This document shows, in pieces, positions 18,082 through 27,271 of a stretch of DNA of 64,000 nucleotides. The stretch comes from Thiotrichaceae bacterium UBA973 (GTDB taxonomy: Bacteria > Pseudomonadota > Gammaproteobacteria > Eutrophobiales > Eutrophobiaceae). Numbering within the stretch: position 1 is the first letter of the stretch; each line of letters starts with the position of its first letter. The DNA lies in NCBI GenBank assembly GCA_002292815.1, contig DBBX01000010.1, forward strand, positions 1 through 64,000, read 5' to 3'. The translations under genes were made by a program, and so were the position numbers. Below the pieces are notes generated by a model, which did no database searches, was not told the origin of the DNA, and saw nothing but the letters and a program-made list of their open reading frames with translations.

Positions 18082-18711
18082 ATGTCTAAAATATTGTATA
18101 TAGAAGTATCACCTAGAAAAGATAGATCAGCTTCAATCGAAGTTGCTCAGTCGTTTCTGAAAGCATATCAAGATGAAAACACTGTTAATCAGACTGAAAC
18201 CTTAGATCTATGGGAACTCAAACTGCCAGAGTTTAATGGAGATACGATCAATGCAAAATATCGAGTCATGCATGGAGAAGATCCAAATTCAGAAGAAATA
18301 GCTGCGTGGGAAGCCATTACAAAATACGCCGATCAATTTAAAGCGGCTGATCATTACTTGATTAGTACGCCCATGTGGAATTTTTCTATTCCATATAAGT
18401 TAAAACACTATATAGATATTATCAGCCAACCCGGACTTACATGGGCTTTTTCACCAGAAGAAGGATATCAAGGGTTGGTAACAGGAAAGTCTGCTACATT
18501 AATACTAGCACGTGGTGGTGAATACAGTAGCAGTGACGAATTAGCTGCCATGGATTTTCAAAAGTCCTATTTAGAAATGATTCTTGGATTTATTGGTATA
18601 ACAGAAATCAAGACTATACTGATAGAACCCACACTGATAGATCCTGAAACAAAAACACAGGCCATTTTATCAGCGATAGAACAAGCGGTTGCTCATGCTA
18701 AGTTGTTGTGA
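18082..18711 (+). CDS. FMN-dependent NAD(P)H:quinone/azo reductase, AzoR-like flavodoxin fold
   Basis: A protein of about 209 residues starting MSKILYIEVSPRKDRS, the usual AzoR opening, with the later PMWNFSIP and SRGGEY-like ARGGEYSS loops that bind FMN. I prefer the ATG at 18082, with GGTGA five bases upstream, over the in-frame GTG at 18073. Family members carry out two-electron reduction of quinones and azo compounds using NAD(P)H. The gene ends the Kef/redox run. In E. coli, KefC is activated by KefF, also a flavodoxin-fold quinone reductase, so the neighbourhood is suggestive. Distinguishing AzoR from KefF needs a phylogeny. Confidence 0.85.
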   Translation: MSKILYIEVSPRKDRSASIEVAQSFLKAYQDENTVNQTETLDLWELKLPEFNGDTINAKYRVMHGEDPNSEEIAAWEAITKYADQFKAADHYLISTPMWNFSIPYKLKHYIDIISQPGLTWAFSPEEGYQGLVTGKSATLILARGGEYSSSDELAAMDFQKSYLEMILGFIGITEIKTILIEPTLIDPETKTQAILSAIEQAVAHAKLL

Positions 18712-18785
18712 TTAATCTCACCTTTGACCTATAGTTAGTTTGGCTCTCAAGCTGAGGGGCGGGAAAGTTGGAAATAATAAAAGCC

Positions 18786-20777
18786 TTACGTCAATGAGTC
18801 TAAGTTATCACTGATCTGTTTTTTTTCTTTTCGTTTGTCGCCAACTGGGTTAAATCGATAAGCATAGTGTAGCGAAATTAAATCGTAATATCGTTCAGCC
18901 TTAGTGCCCGGGAAAATTCGTTTTATCCATGCCATTAATGTTTCGCCCGATTGTCTACTGTCGGCTTCTTGTTCAATCTGTTTGATAAGTGGATAGATTG
19001 GGGAATCTGTTCCTAAGCGAAAAAATTCTGAATGAAGAGTGACACGTTCATTATTTTTCTCAACACGCTGCTTGGAATAAAAACGCCAGGAAAGATAAGC
19101 CCCTAAGGGTATTAGCAACCATAACATCCAATCGGACTTAGACTTTGTCTCTGACTCTATATCACTGCTTGTCGTTTTGTAGCGCAACCAGGAAAGGAGA
19201 TCCATTAGTGGCTCTAACAGAGTGCGATCTTCTGCTTCCATGGGCGCCCATACCGAAGGAGTCGTATCCATATTATGCCATGCGCCATCGATATAATATT
19301 TTGTCCATGCATGGGCATGTCTTGCGCGGACGAGATATGTGCTTTGCCAGTTGCTGTATTCCTGAACTGAGTAGCCTATCGTATAACGCGCTGGTATGCC
19401 TGCTTCGCGCAACAATAAGGCGGTTGCTGTAGCAAAGTATTCGCAGTGCCCCTTTTTATCTTTGAAGAGAAACTTTGTCAGATATTGTCCTTTTGTATAA
19501 CGTTGGTTTTGCGTGATCGAATAATAAAAATTATCTTTGAAGTATTGCTGAACCGTACTAATAATTTCTTTATCCGATTTTGAATAAAGATCGAGTTTTA
19601 TTGCGATCTGTTCAAAGTCAGTTTTATAGTTGAGAGGTATTCCAAGATCTACAGCAGCAGGTGTGGCTTCTATAAAGTCATGATCGGAAATTCCGAGTCG
19701 ATAATTAATCCAGCCTTCGCGCGCTTCAATTCGTGTAGATCCATAGATGCTGGTTTCTACTTGAATTAAATCTTTCCCTGCGAGTGAATTTAGATTGTCA
19801 GGCACGGGTATAATGGCGGATTGGTTCTGAAGATAAATCGCCATATCCATTGTATCTTGATCGGATTTATTCTTATTGAGTTGCCATTCATTTTTACCCG
19901 GTGTTTTACCAATAATATCAAATTCAACTTTTGGATTACGCCAGCTACCATAATTATAAGAACTGTAAGAGGTTTCTCTAAAATACAATGGTGTTGGTGA
20001 CGGCTTATCTGCTTTAAGTCGAAAAATAATGCGGTCAGATAACTTCAACCGACCTAATGAACCTATTGATGTTGAGGTGCGCTCTGGGTCAGTGCTCCTC
20101 CATCCATATTGCTCGAATAATTGAAGGAAGAATGTCTCGGAGTCGTTTTGTAATTTTTGCAATCCATTTTGTGTTAGATAGGAAAAGAACAATACGAATA
20201 CAAGGGAGGCAAACCAGGTGATTCTGGAAAAGTGTTTTGACCTCTGTGTTAGTAATAGCCACGAAATAACTACAGCGCATAAAGCAAAAAAATGATCGCT
20301 ATATCTGTTGCCTGAACTTGCAGATATTAAGCAGATAAAGACATAAGGCATACCAATGTTTGTTGTGTATAAAACGTTTGGGCCAGCTCTTTCACCAAGA
20401 CGACGGATACTGATGAAAAGAGCAGAAGTTTTTATTCCGTTTTGAGTGCCATAGCATTGCACAAGCATGAGCAGTAATAGTACGAATGGTAATAACTCAA
20501 GTATTTTGTAGATGCCCTGAAATGAATAATTCACAAATACAGTGACAGTGATGATAAAAAATATAACGCCACTTAGATCAGCGAGTTGATTCGTATCTTT
20601 GTCGCTAAAGTTTATGCGCCATTTAATGAACATGGGTAGTTCAAGTAATAAACCTATGATGATGGCATACAGCATAAACTCTGTTTGCCAGCCCCAAACT
20701 AGCAAACTCGCTAATATTAAGCCGGGAGGAGCCGGGCTTAATTTAGTATTCATAGTTTTGCTGTCTAAGTTGTCCAC
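18786..20777 (-). CDS. tgpA: Transglutaminase-like membrane protein (TgpA family)
   Basis: A 663-residue membrane protein. The N-terminal third contains about six hydrophobic helices. It is followed by a DUF3488-type periplasmic region and a transglutaminase-like core with KKGHCEYFATA (Cys445), a downstream His in RHAHAWTKYY and Asp in WHNMDTTPS forming the Cys-His-Asp triad. A further helix (about residues 550-570) leads into a C-terminal DUF4129-like cytosolic tail. TgpA in Pseudomonas is essential and periplasmic, with unknown substrate. It overlaps the DUF58 gene by 13 bases and completes the typical moxR-DUF58-tgpA operon. Confidence 0.9.
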   Translation of the reverse strand: MDNLDSKTMNTKLSPAPPGLILASLLVWGWQTEFMLYAIIIGLLLELPMFIKWRINFSDKDTNQLADLSGVIFFIITVTVFVNYSFQGIYKILELLPFVLLLLMLVQCYGTQNGIKTSALFISIRRLGERAGPNVLYTTNIGMPYVFICLISASSGNRYSDHFFALCAVVISWLLLTQRSKHFSRITWFASLVFVLFFSYLTQNGLQKLQNDSETFFLQLFEQYGWRSTDPERTSTSIGSLGRLKLSDRIIFRLKADKPSPTPLYFRETSYSSYNYGSWRNPKVEFDIIGKTPGKNEWQLNKNKSDQDTMDMAIYLQNQSAIIPVPDNLNSLAGKDLIQVETSIYGSTRIEAREGWINYRLGISDHDFIEATPAAVDLGIPLNYKTDFEQIAIKLDLYSKSDKEIISTVQQYFKDNFYYSITQNQRYTKGQYLTKFLFKDKKGHCEYFATATALLLREAGIPARYTIGYSVQEYSNWQSTYLVRARHAHAWTKYYIDGAWHNMDTTPSVWAPMEAEDRTLLEPLMDLLSWLRYKTTSSDIESETKSKSDWMLWLLIPLGAYLSWRFYSKQRVEKNNERVTLHSEFFRLGTDSPIYPLIKQIEQEADSRQSGETLMAWIKRIFPGTKAERYYDLISLHYAYRFNPVGDKRKEKKQISDNLDSLT

Positions 20778-22108
20778 AGCGCATCAAGATCTTGTTGCAA
20801 GTTTTCATGGTGGATGACGTGAATATCATGCTCTGTTTCAGTACTATTTGTATCCGTTGATTCTTTTAATAGCAATAATTTAATGGGGATATTTAATTCG
20901 GATAAAGATTTAACCAGCTTTAGTCTAGACTCATCTAGCTCCAGTAATATACAAATAAAAGCACTGCATTCTCGACTGTGTTGTTGCAGCATTAATTCAA
21001 CTTCAGCAATGTTGGATTCATAGGCGGGCTGTACGCAGGCAAGTACTTCCAGAATATTTTCTGCACCGGCAAGTCCACGCCCAGAGGTGAAACGGTAGGA
21101 AGTATTGCCGACAAACATCAAATCAAGCAGTGCATCTTGTTCTTTTTGTGCCGTCATAAATGATGCTGCGACAGATACAGCATCTTCAAATATGTGTTCT
21201 GATTGTTCATCCAGAAAGGTATCGAGTATCAAACCATAACGCGTAAAGTACTCATCCTGGTATTCTTTAACAATGGGCTTATTAAGTTTTGCAAAGCTAC
21301 GCCAGTGTATTGAGCGAATAGGATCACCGGGATGATAGTCACGCAGAGAAATAAATTCCTGTGAGTCACCTACAATCGAAGCATTGTTAACGCCACCATG
21401 ATGATAGCTGCGCTTGCCTTGTAGATTTAATCGAGGTGTTTTATAGAGCTTCGGTAATATCAGCAAGCTGTCTTTGTTGTAAATGAATTTTTGCCCTTGA
21501 ATCAGGCCTAATGGTTCAGCCATTGCCAATCTGGTTTTATCGAATTGTAAGTAACCTCTGCGTAAGGGTGTTAATTGTATGCTAGTTTCGAGTTCACTTT
21601 TTTCAGCAATGTAATCAATGTTGATGGGCTTGATTGAACCACCGCGTATCTTTTGCATTATTTTAACAAGACGAGGGTAACCAATAAATCGATCAATGCG
21701 ATTTCTGTTTTTATCAAGCGGGTCTTTTGCTTTGGAAAATTTGGCGAAGCTAGGAAATTGGTTTTTCAGTTCATCAACAAGAATAAAACCTCTTTTTGCA
21801 GTTTTATTTTCATTGCGAATAATACAAGTGTAATTGAGTGGTATGCCGACACTCCCATATTCGGGTAACTTCCTAATAATAGAAAATTTTCCACGAAAAA
21901 ATAAAGAATAAAACATCGCAGTGAATAGTAATATCAATGTGATTGAAAAAATTTGAAAAGACAGCGTTGAGCGTGTGTCAAAACCAAACACTCCAGCAAC
22001 TGGCATAATCGAAAGGATAAGTATTCCTGTTGAGGTAAAACGTTGACGTAGCCATTGGCTAGCGCGGTAAACCAGCTTGAAGTTAGCAAATATGAGTTTA
22101 CGCAACAT
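20765..22108 (-). CDS. DUF58 domain protein (vWA-like)
   Basis: A 447-residue protein with two N-terminal hydrophobic helices (about residues 25-65) and a DUF58 core. The signature GDPIRSIHWRSFAKLNK is present (about residues 260-280), followed by a von Willebrand A-like fold. DUF58 proteins travel with MoxR ATPases, which are thought to act as chaperones that load or remodel vWA proteins. Here it lies 21 bases after moxR and overlaps tgpA by 13 bases, consistent with one envelope-associated complex. Its exact biochemical role is not established. Confidence 0.9.
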   Translation of the reverse strand: MLRKLIFANFKLVYRASQWLRQRFTSTGILILSIMPVAGVFGFDTRSTLSFQIFSITLILLFTAMFYSLFFRGKFSIIRKLPEYGSVGIPLNYTCIIRNENKTAKRGFILVDELKNQFPSFAKFSKAKDPLDKNRNRIDRFIGYPRLVKIMQKIRGGSIKPINIDYIAEKSELETSIQLTPLRRGYLQFDKTRLAMAEPLGLIQGQKFIYNKDSLLILPKLYKTPRLNLQGKRSYHHGGVNNASIVGDSQEFISLRDYHPGDPIRSIHWRSFAKLNKPIVKEYQDEYFTRYGLILDTFLDEQSEHIFEDAVSVAASFMTAQKEQDALLDLMFVGNTSYRFTSGRGLAGAENILEVLACVQPAYESNIAEVELMLQQHSRECSAFICILLELDESRLKLVKSLSELNIPIKLLLLKESTDTNSTETEHDIHVIHHENLQQDLDALWTT

Positions 22109-22129
22109 GATTGATGACTATATGAATAT

Positions 22130-23062
22130 TTAAACCGGCACAGGTGTTTTTGATAAAATGTCTTCAATAATTTGATCACTGCTATTACCTGAGAAGCGGC
22201 TTTGTGAATTCATCATCAAACGATGTGAAATAACAGGGATGGCGATTTCCTGAACATGATCCGGGCTGACATAGTCCATGCCGTCAAACAATGCTAGCGC
22301 TTGTGCAGCCTTCATTATAGATAATGAAGCGCGTGGACTGGCTCCATTCAATATACCCTCAGTTTCTCGAGTTGCCCTGATAAGCGTGACCATATAATGT
22401 TTTATCTCATCACTGACGTTGATGTTAGTTACCTGCTGTTTAATTTGAATGACATCTTCTTTATTGATGCAGGGTTTAAGCGAGTCGAGCGGGTGTTGAT
22501 TGTTTTGTTTTTCAAGAATAGAGACTTCTTCATCCTGAGAAACGTAACCAAGACTAAACCTCATTGCAAATCGATCCATTTGCGCCTCTGGTAAAGGATA
22601 GGTGCCGTGGTACTCCACCGGGTTTTGTGTTGCGATGACAAAGAACAAATCATCTAGCTGGTAATTATTGCGTTCAATACTGACCTGGCGTTCACCCATG
22701 GCTTCTAGTAATGCCGATTGTGTACGTGGCGAAGCTCGATTGATTTCGTCCGCTAATAAAATATTGCTAAATATAGGACCGGGGTGAAACTCAAAGTCCT
22801 GATCACGTTGATTGAATATCGAGACACCTAGTATGTCTGTCGGTAAGAGATCGGGCGTAAATTGAATACGCTGAAACTCAACGTCAATGGATTTTGCTAA
22901 AGCCTTGGCTAAAGTTGTCTTGCCGGTACCCGGTACGTCTTCAAGCAAAACATGCCCATCACTGAAAAATGCAGCAAGCAGTTTACGAATGGCAGAAGAT
23001 TGGCCTTGAATAACGGTTTCAATATTAGCGAAAAGCTTTTTATATATTTGAATGTCTGACAT
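22130..23062 (-). CDS. MoxR-family AAA+ ATPase
   Basis: A 310-residue AAA+ ATPase with Walker A DVPGTGKTTLAKAL (about residues 43-56), Walker B LLADEINRAS (about 107-116), and the family block FVIATQNPVEYHGTYPLPEAQMDRF, split here as two adjoining segments. It carries the C-terminal lid with SPRASLSI. Length is normal for the MRP/TM0930 subgroup. MoxR proteins work with vWA-domain partners in maturation of complexes or stress responses. It is the first gene of the moxR-DUF58-tgpA operon. The 66 bases before it are shared with the divergent nitroreductase gene and must contain both promoters. Confidence 0.93.
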   Translation of the reverse strand: MSDIQIYKKLFANIETVIQGQSSAIRKLLAAFFSDGHVLLEDVPGTGKTTLAKALAKSIDVEFQRIQFTPDLLPTDILGVSIFNQRDQDFEFHPGPIFSNILLADEINRASPRTQSALLEAMGERQVSIERNNYQLDDLFFVIATQNPVEYHGTYPLPEAQMDRFAMRFSLGYVSQDEEVSILEKQNNQHPLDSLKPCINKEDVIQIKQQVTNINVSDEIKHYMVTLIRATRETEGILNGASPRASLSIMKAAQALALFDGMDYVSPDHVQEIAIPVISHRLMMNSQSRFSGNSSDQIIEDILSKTPVPV

Positions 23063-23128
23063 GATACTTCTAAGTGTCTATTAAAAATTGATATATAGAA
23101 GAGTACCAAAATAGGAGTTGTGTAACAC

Positions 23129-23740
23129 ATGTTTACAAAGAAAATTGAGACAAAAGTAGCGATTCATGAACTTATCGCCATGCGCTGGAGTGGCCGTGCC
23201 TATGATTCTGCGAAAATGCTGACGCGTGAAGCGATAATGTCATTAGTTGAAGCGGCACGTTGGGCACCATCTTGTTTTGGCGATCAGCCCTGGCGCTTTC
23301 TTGTCTTTGACAAGGCAACGAATAAAACCGGATGGGATAAAGCGCTTAGCTGTCTGGTAGAAGGCAATCGCGACTGGGCTAAAGAGGCACCCTTACTTCT
23401 GCTCGCGTGTGCCGATTCCGTCTTATCGCAGAATGGCAAACACAACCGTTGGGGCCAATACGACACCGGTGCGGCCGCAGAGAATTTAAGCCTACAGGCA
23501 GCTGCGTTAGGCCTCATGGTTCACCAAATGGGCGGGTTTGATGCAGACAAAACAAGAACAGAATTTGCTATACCCGAACAATTCACCCCCATGGCAATGA
23601 TGGCAGTGGGTTATCAATTACCGCTAGAGGCAATACCGGATGACATCAAAGAACGTGAAAATAATGCACGTGCTCGTAATACGCTTGATGAGAATTTCTT
23701 TGAAGGTCATTGGGGAGAACCAATAATTGAAGAGCTATAA
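23129..23740 (+). CDS. Nitroreductase-family FMN oxidoreductase
   Basis: A 203-residue nitroreductase-fold protein. It shows the FMN-binding RWSGRAYDSA segment (residues about 19-28), EAARWAPSCFGDQPWRF (about 42-58) and the DTGAAAENLSLQAAALGL helix (about 112-129) that contacts the flavin. Such enzymes reduce nitroaromatics, quinones or flavins using NAD(P)H as dimers. Substrate cannot be predicted. A TAGGAG sits 11 bases before the ATG. It is divergent from moxR and 49 bases upstream of the MATE transporter, possibly co-transcribed, which would fit a detoxification pair. Confidence 0.9.
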   Translation: MFTKKIETKVAIHELIAMRWSGRAYDSAKMLTREAIMSLVEAARWAPSCFGDQPWRFLVFDKATNKTGWDKALSCLVEGNRDWAKEAPLLLLACADSVLSQNGKHNRWGQYDTGAAAENLSLQAAALGLMVHQMGGFDADKTRTEFAIPEQFTPMAMMAVGYQLPLEAIPDDIKERENNARARNTLDENFFEGHWGEPIIEEL

Positions 23741-23789
23741 GCAATATTAAGTCATTCTGTTGTTTACCTAGAATAAAGTATCACGCCTT

Positions 23790-25106
23790 ATGATTAAAAA
23801 TAATCAGCACCGCGCCTTTTGGTTGCTTGCTGGGCCGATGATAATTGGCAATGTCAGCATGGCCTTACTAGGTCTGGTCGATACGGCTGTTATTGGACAT
23901 CTAGACAGTGCTGTTTATCTAGGCGGCGTTGCAGTCGGGTCGGTCATCTTTGATTTTCTCTATTGGGGTATGGGTTTCTTACGCATGGGTACGACAGGTA
24001 TCGTCGCTCAAGCACATGGTAAACAAGACGCCACAGAAATCAGAACGCTGTTAATACAATCCATTCTTGTTGGTCTATCAATAGCAACTTTCTTTCTACT
24101 CTTTCAAAATCCCATCATCAATTTTGGCTTAACGCTGCTCAAAGGGAGCCCCGATGTAAAACACTATGCCGAAGTGTATTGCCGTTTGATGATCTGGGGT
24201 GCACCGGCCTTGATGATTCTGTTTTCTGTCAACGGTTGGTTGTTAGGTATGCAGAATGCGATGGCTAGTTTGAGACTAGGCATAACGGTTAATGTGATAA
24301 ATATTATTCTCGATATCGTCTTCGTGGTGTATATGGACATGGATGTGCGCGGTGTTGCTCTAGCAACGGTTATTGCACAGTACTGTGGTGTCGTTTATGC
24401 ATTTTTTATTGTCAGGAAGCAATTGAAAGGACAAACCGGCAAGTGGGAAATAGCAGAAATTTTGCATCTGGAAAAAATGAAAAGTTTTATGTGCTTAAAC
24501 AATGATATTTTTATCCGGACAATTTGTTTAATTCTCGTCTTTTCCTTCTTTACACGAGAAGGTGCCAAATTTGGTGATCTGACCCTTGCCGCAAATTCTA
24601 TTTTGATGAAATTCTATTTGTTAATGGCATTAGCGTTGGATGGTTTTAATCATGCTGCTGAAGCATTAGTAGGAAAAGCTATTGGAGCTAAAAGCAAAGA
24701 CCTTTTTCATAAAGCGGTATCACTGGCTTTGAAATGGTCGTTAGCATTCGGCTTTGCATTTACGATATTTTATTGGCTAGCTGGCGAACCGATGATCAAT
24801 TTATTAACGGATATTAATCCGGTTCGAGAGATTGCGCTTGTTTATTTGCCTTGGATGATGCTGTTACCGCTTGTTTCTGTTTGGTGTTTCTTGCTAGATG
24901 GTATCTTTATCGGTGCTACACGGGGAGCAGAGATGAGAAATGCAATGTTGATCTGCACCTTCGTTTTCTTTTTGCCTATCTGGTATGTGTTTCAATTTAT
25001 GGAAAACCATGGCTTATGGTTGGCATTTACTGTTTTTATAGCCGTGCGAGGCCTGGTGTTAGGTGTTTATTACTATCGTGTTGAGCGTAGGGAAGGGTTT
25101 GTGTAA
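23790..25106 (+). CDS. MATE-family efflux transporter (DinF-like)
   Basis: A 438-residue, 12-helix multidrug and toxin extrusion protein. The N-terminal segment LAGPMIIGNVSMALLGLVD with VDTAVIGH is typical of the DinF branch. MATE pumps export cationic drugs or oxidised compounds by H+ or Na+ antiport. It follows the nitroreductase by 49 bases on the same strand. The 3' neighbour converges. DinF in E. coli is linked to oxidative stress and bile-salt protection, but no LexA box was looked up or recognised here. Confidence 0.9.
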   Translation: MIKNNQHRAFWLLAGPMIIGNVSMALLGLVDTAVIGHLDSAVYLGGVAVGSVIFDFLYWGMGFLRMGTTGIVAQAHGKQDATEIRTLLIQSILVGLSIATFFLLFQNPIINFGLTLLKGSPDVKHYAEVYCRLMIWGAPALMILFSVNGWLLGMQNAMASLRLGITVNVINIILDIVFVVYMDMDVRGVALATVIAQYCGVVYAFFIVRKQLKGQTGKWEIAEILHLEKMKSFMCLNNDIFIRTICLILVFSFFTREGAKFGDLTLAANSILMKFYLLMALALDGFNHAAEALVGKAIGAKSKDLFHKAVSLALKWSLAFGFAFTIFYWLAGEPMINLLTDINPVREIALVYLPWMMLLPLVSVWCFLLDGIFIGATRGAEMRNAMLICTFVFFLPIWYVFQFMENHGLWLAFTVFIAVRGLVLGVYYYRVERREGFV

Positions 25107-25169
25107 AACGTCCAACTTGATATCTGATGTTCACAAGCAAAAGAGCTGTGTCAGGACAAAGCTATGACT

Positions 25170-25793
25170 TCAGATAATTTTGATGTCTTCCAATAAAATA
25201 ACTTCACAAGAATGACCGCCAATATCTTCGCGAGTCATTGAACTGGTCCATTTCCAACCATTTTCACCATCGATGTGAACTAGATACCCCATCAATTTCA
25301 CAGTATCGCCAGACTGTATAGATTTCAGTTTAGCTTCAACCTCACTATTACTTGGGATGAAATGCATGTTCGCGCTGTTTGTTTCAATATCTCGTCTTGG
25401 TATAGGAAGTTCATCTGTGCGCCAGTGATACCAGCGGTTAGATTGTGTGATCGTCAAACTGTCTAGAGTATCTGGATTTGCCATCGGCCCCCAGCCTAGT
25501 GCTAAATCTACAGGTGAAAGTGCGGACTCGCGATCAGATCGATATCGTTCAGCACCAAGAACTCGTCCAATAAGTTGGAAGTTGGCCAGCGGCGTTATTT
25601 TGAATTCATCAAACTGAAATGATTGTTTAGATTTATTAATATTTTTTTGTATCGGTGACTTTTTAATAGATAAAGAAGAAGCATATTGAATGGGAAAGGA
25701 CTCTGAAATGTTTGAATCAATCGATACCGGACTACTGCTTTGCCAATTGTAGATAAAACCTATGGCAATAATGATTAGAATAATTTTCCACAT
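25170..25793 (-). CDS. Conserved membrane-anchored protein of unknown function
   Basis: A 207-residue protein with a single N-terminal hydrophobic anchor (about residues 3-16) and a conserved soluble part. Recognisable pieces are LIGRVLGAERY, SPVDLALGWGPMA, RWYHWRTDELPIPRRDIE and NMHFIP, followed by a GDTVKLMGYLV strand resembling an OB-like fold. I have seen this combination in uncharacterised proteins of other proteobacteria but know no function. It lies 37 bases after the glutathionyl-hydroquinone reductase on the same strand and may share its transcript. Confidence 0.75.
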   Translation of the reverse strand: MWKIILIIIAIGFIYNWQSSSPVSIDSNISESFPIQYASSLSIKKSPIQKNINKSKQSFQFDEFKITPLANFQLIGRVLGAERYRSDRESALSPVDLALGWGPMANPDTLDSLTITQSNRWYHWRTDELPIPRRDIETNSANMHFIPSNSEVEAKLKSIQSGDTVKLMGYLVHIDGENGWKWTSSMTREDIGGHSCEVILLEDIKII

Positions 25794-25830
25794 AATAAGT
25801 GATCCTAATAATTAATTTTTAATAAAGGTG

Positions 25831-26745
25831 TCATGTATTAACAGTGTTTGCAACGCCTGAACGTGGGTTAACTTCAGGTCCAACTGGGGTGAAATTTCCT
25901 TCTGTTGGTTGGTTCCATGCTAAGAAATACCCATCCTTAAAGGCTTGCACATCTAATGTTTCACCGAAGGCAGGAATCTCACCGAGACGTGCCATATAGT
26001 CCCTAATGTTTGTATAGTCCCGAATAAAGTGTTTATTCAAACGATATAGTGAATGATAAGTGGCATCAAAACGCGATAAATGCGGGTAGGCATGTACATC
26101 TGCGAGAGTGAGATTATCGCCAGCAATATAAGAGCCTGTTTCCCCGAGTCTTTTATCGAGCTCAGTCAAGCACGTAAATACCTTTTCAAAATAGGATTGG
26201 TAAGTTTGTTGATCCTTAGCGAAGCCTGCACGATAGATAGGGGTGATTAATTCATCAGCCAGTTCAGTAATTAATACATCAATCAGCGTCTGTGTGTCCT
26301 TTGGATAAAGTGTTGTATGAGCGAAGTGATGGGTTGCGACCTGATCGAATTGGATAATTATTTCTGATGATTCATTATTAACAATAGTATTGGTCTTTGT
26401 ATCAAACAAGACCGGCACTGAAGCGCGACCGATATAACCTGGTGCTGCCAGTTTATAAATTTCGGGCAGCCTGTTTATGTCAGCAATAGGACTGGCTGCG
26501 CTATCCGCACTTTGATAACGACCGCCAAGATCCCAGCCGTGTTCTGTTTGGACTGCGCCGGCGATGGTGAGACCGATATGATTGGTCAGCCCGGTTAAGC
26601 TACGCATGATTTCAGTACGATGAGCAAATGGGCATACCTTCGAGGTGTATAACCAATAGCGATCTTTTTCAAACGGATAGTCTTGGCTGCCTAATTCGTT
26701 ATGAAATGTGGTTGTTTCTACATGGCAAATTTCATTGGCGCTCAT
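25831..26745 (-). CDS. Glutathionyl-hydroquinone reductase (Xi-class GST)
   Basis: A 304-residue glutathione transferase of the Xi class (YqjG/PcpF/ECM4). The N-terminal thioredoxin-like domain has the catalytic Cys in VCPFAHR (about residues 38-44), where classic members have CPWAHR. The C-terminal helical domain includes the N-capping DNLTLADVHAYPHL (about residues 210-223). These enzymes reduce glutathionyl-hydroquinones back to hydroquinones and so recover quinones that have reacted with glutathione. A GGAGA precedes the ATG by six bases. The gene fits the quinone-handling theme of the nearby nitroreductase and AzoR-like genes. Confidence 0.92.
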   Translation of the reverse strand: MSANEICHVETTTFHNELGSQDYPFEKDRYWLYTSKVCPFAHRTEIMRSLTGLTNHIGLTIAGAVQTEHGWDLGGRYQSADSAASPIADINRLPEIYKLAAPGYIGRASVPVLFDTKTNTIVNNESSEIIIQFDQVATHHFAHTTLYPKDTQTLIDVLITELADELITPIYRAGFAKDQQTYQSYFEKVFTCLTELDKRLGETGSYIAGDNLTLADVHAYPHLSRFDATYHSLYRLNKHFIRDYTNIRDYMARLGEIPAFGETLDVQAFKDGYFLAWNQPTEGNFTPVGPEVNPRSGVANTVNT

Positions 26746-26810
26746 TGTTCATCTCCACAGAGTTTGATAACCATACTTGTATCTCACTTTTTTATTAGAC
26801 TTTGGGATGT

Positions 26811-27221
26811 CTATTCTTCTTTAGGTATCCGAGTAAACCGAATTATCTCTCTTCGATTCCGTTTCGTCGGCCTACCAATTGTTCTGGGAAAGGAGGCCGC
26901 ATCCGCTTTCATTTGTTTTGAGAGATCTTCACGTGTCTTGATGCTGTCTTCGTCTTCTACAAATAATGAAGCGGCTTGAGTAGCAGAAACGCGGTTGTTG
27001 ATCAGCTTCTGAACCGTGATGGTGTATTTATAGGGTGTTTTACCTATTACTACTCTATCACCGACCCTGATGGTCTTTGCTGCTTTGATGGCTTGGTCAT
27101 TCGCATTAACCTTATGGCCTTTAATCGCCGCAGCCGCAAGGGCGCGTGTCTTATAAAAGCGGGCACACCAGAGCCATTTGTCTAAGCGCATTGATTCGAG
27201 TGGTTCGTTTTGCCTAGCCAC
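26811..27221 (-). CDS. hslR: Ribosome-associated heat shock protein Hsp15 (S4 domain)
   Basis: A 136-residue S4-domain RNA-binding protein with the RLDKWLWCARFYKTRALA block (about residues 12-29) diagnostic of Hsp15. The C-terminal basic tail RPTKRNRREIIRF matches the family. Hsp15 binds 50S subunits carrying a nascent peptidyl-tRNA and helps recycle them after heat shock. I accept the GTG start at 27221, because E. coli Hsp15 also has a short extension before RLDKWLW. An ATG 30 bases in is the alternative. It is divergent from moaB. Confidence 0.92.
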   Translation of the reverse strand: MARQNEPLESMRLDKWLWCARFYKTRALAAAAIKGHKVNANDQAIKAAKTIRVGDRVVIGKTPYKYTITVQKLINNRVSATQAASLFVEDEDSIKTREDLSKQMKADAASFPRTIGRPTKRNRREIIRFTRIPKEE

Positions 27222-27271
27222 AGTATTTTACCTGCATTATGATTACAAATTAAAAATTGATAGTGAATATT

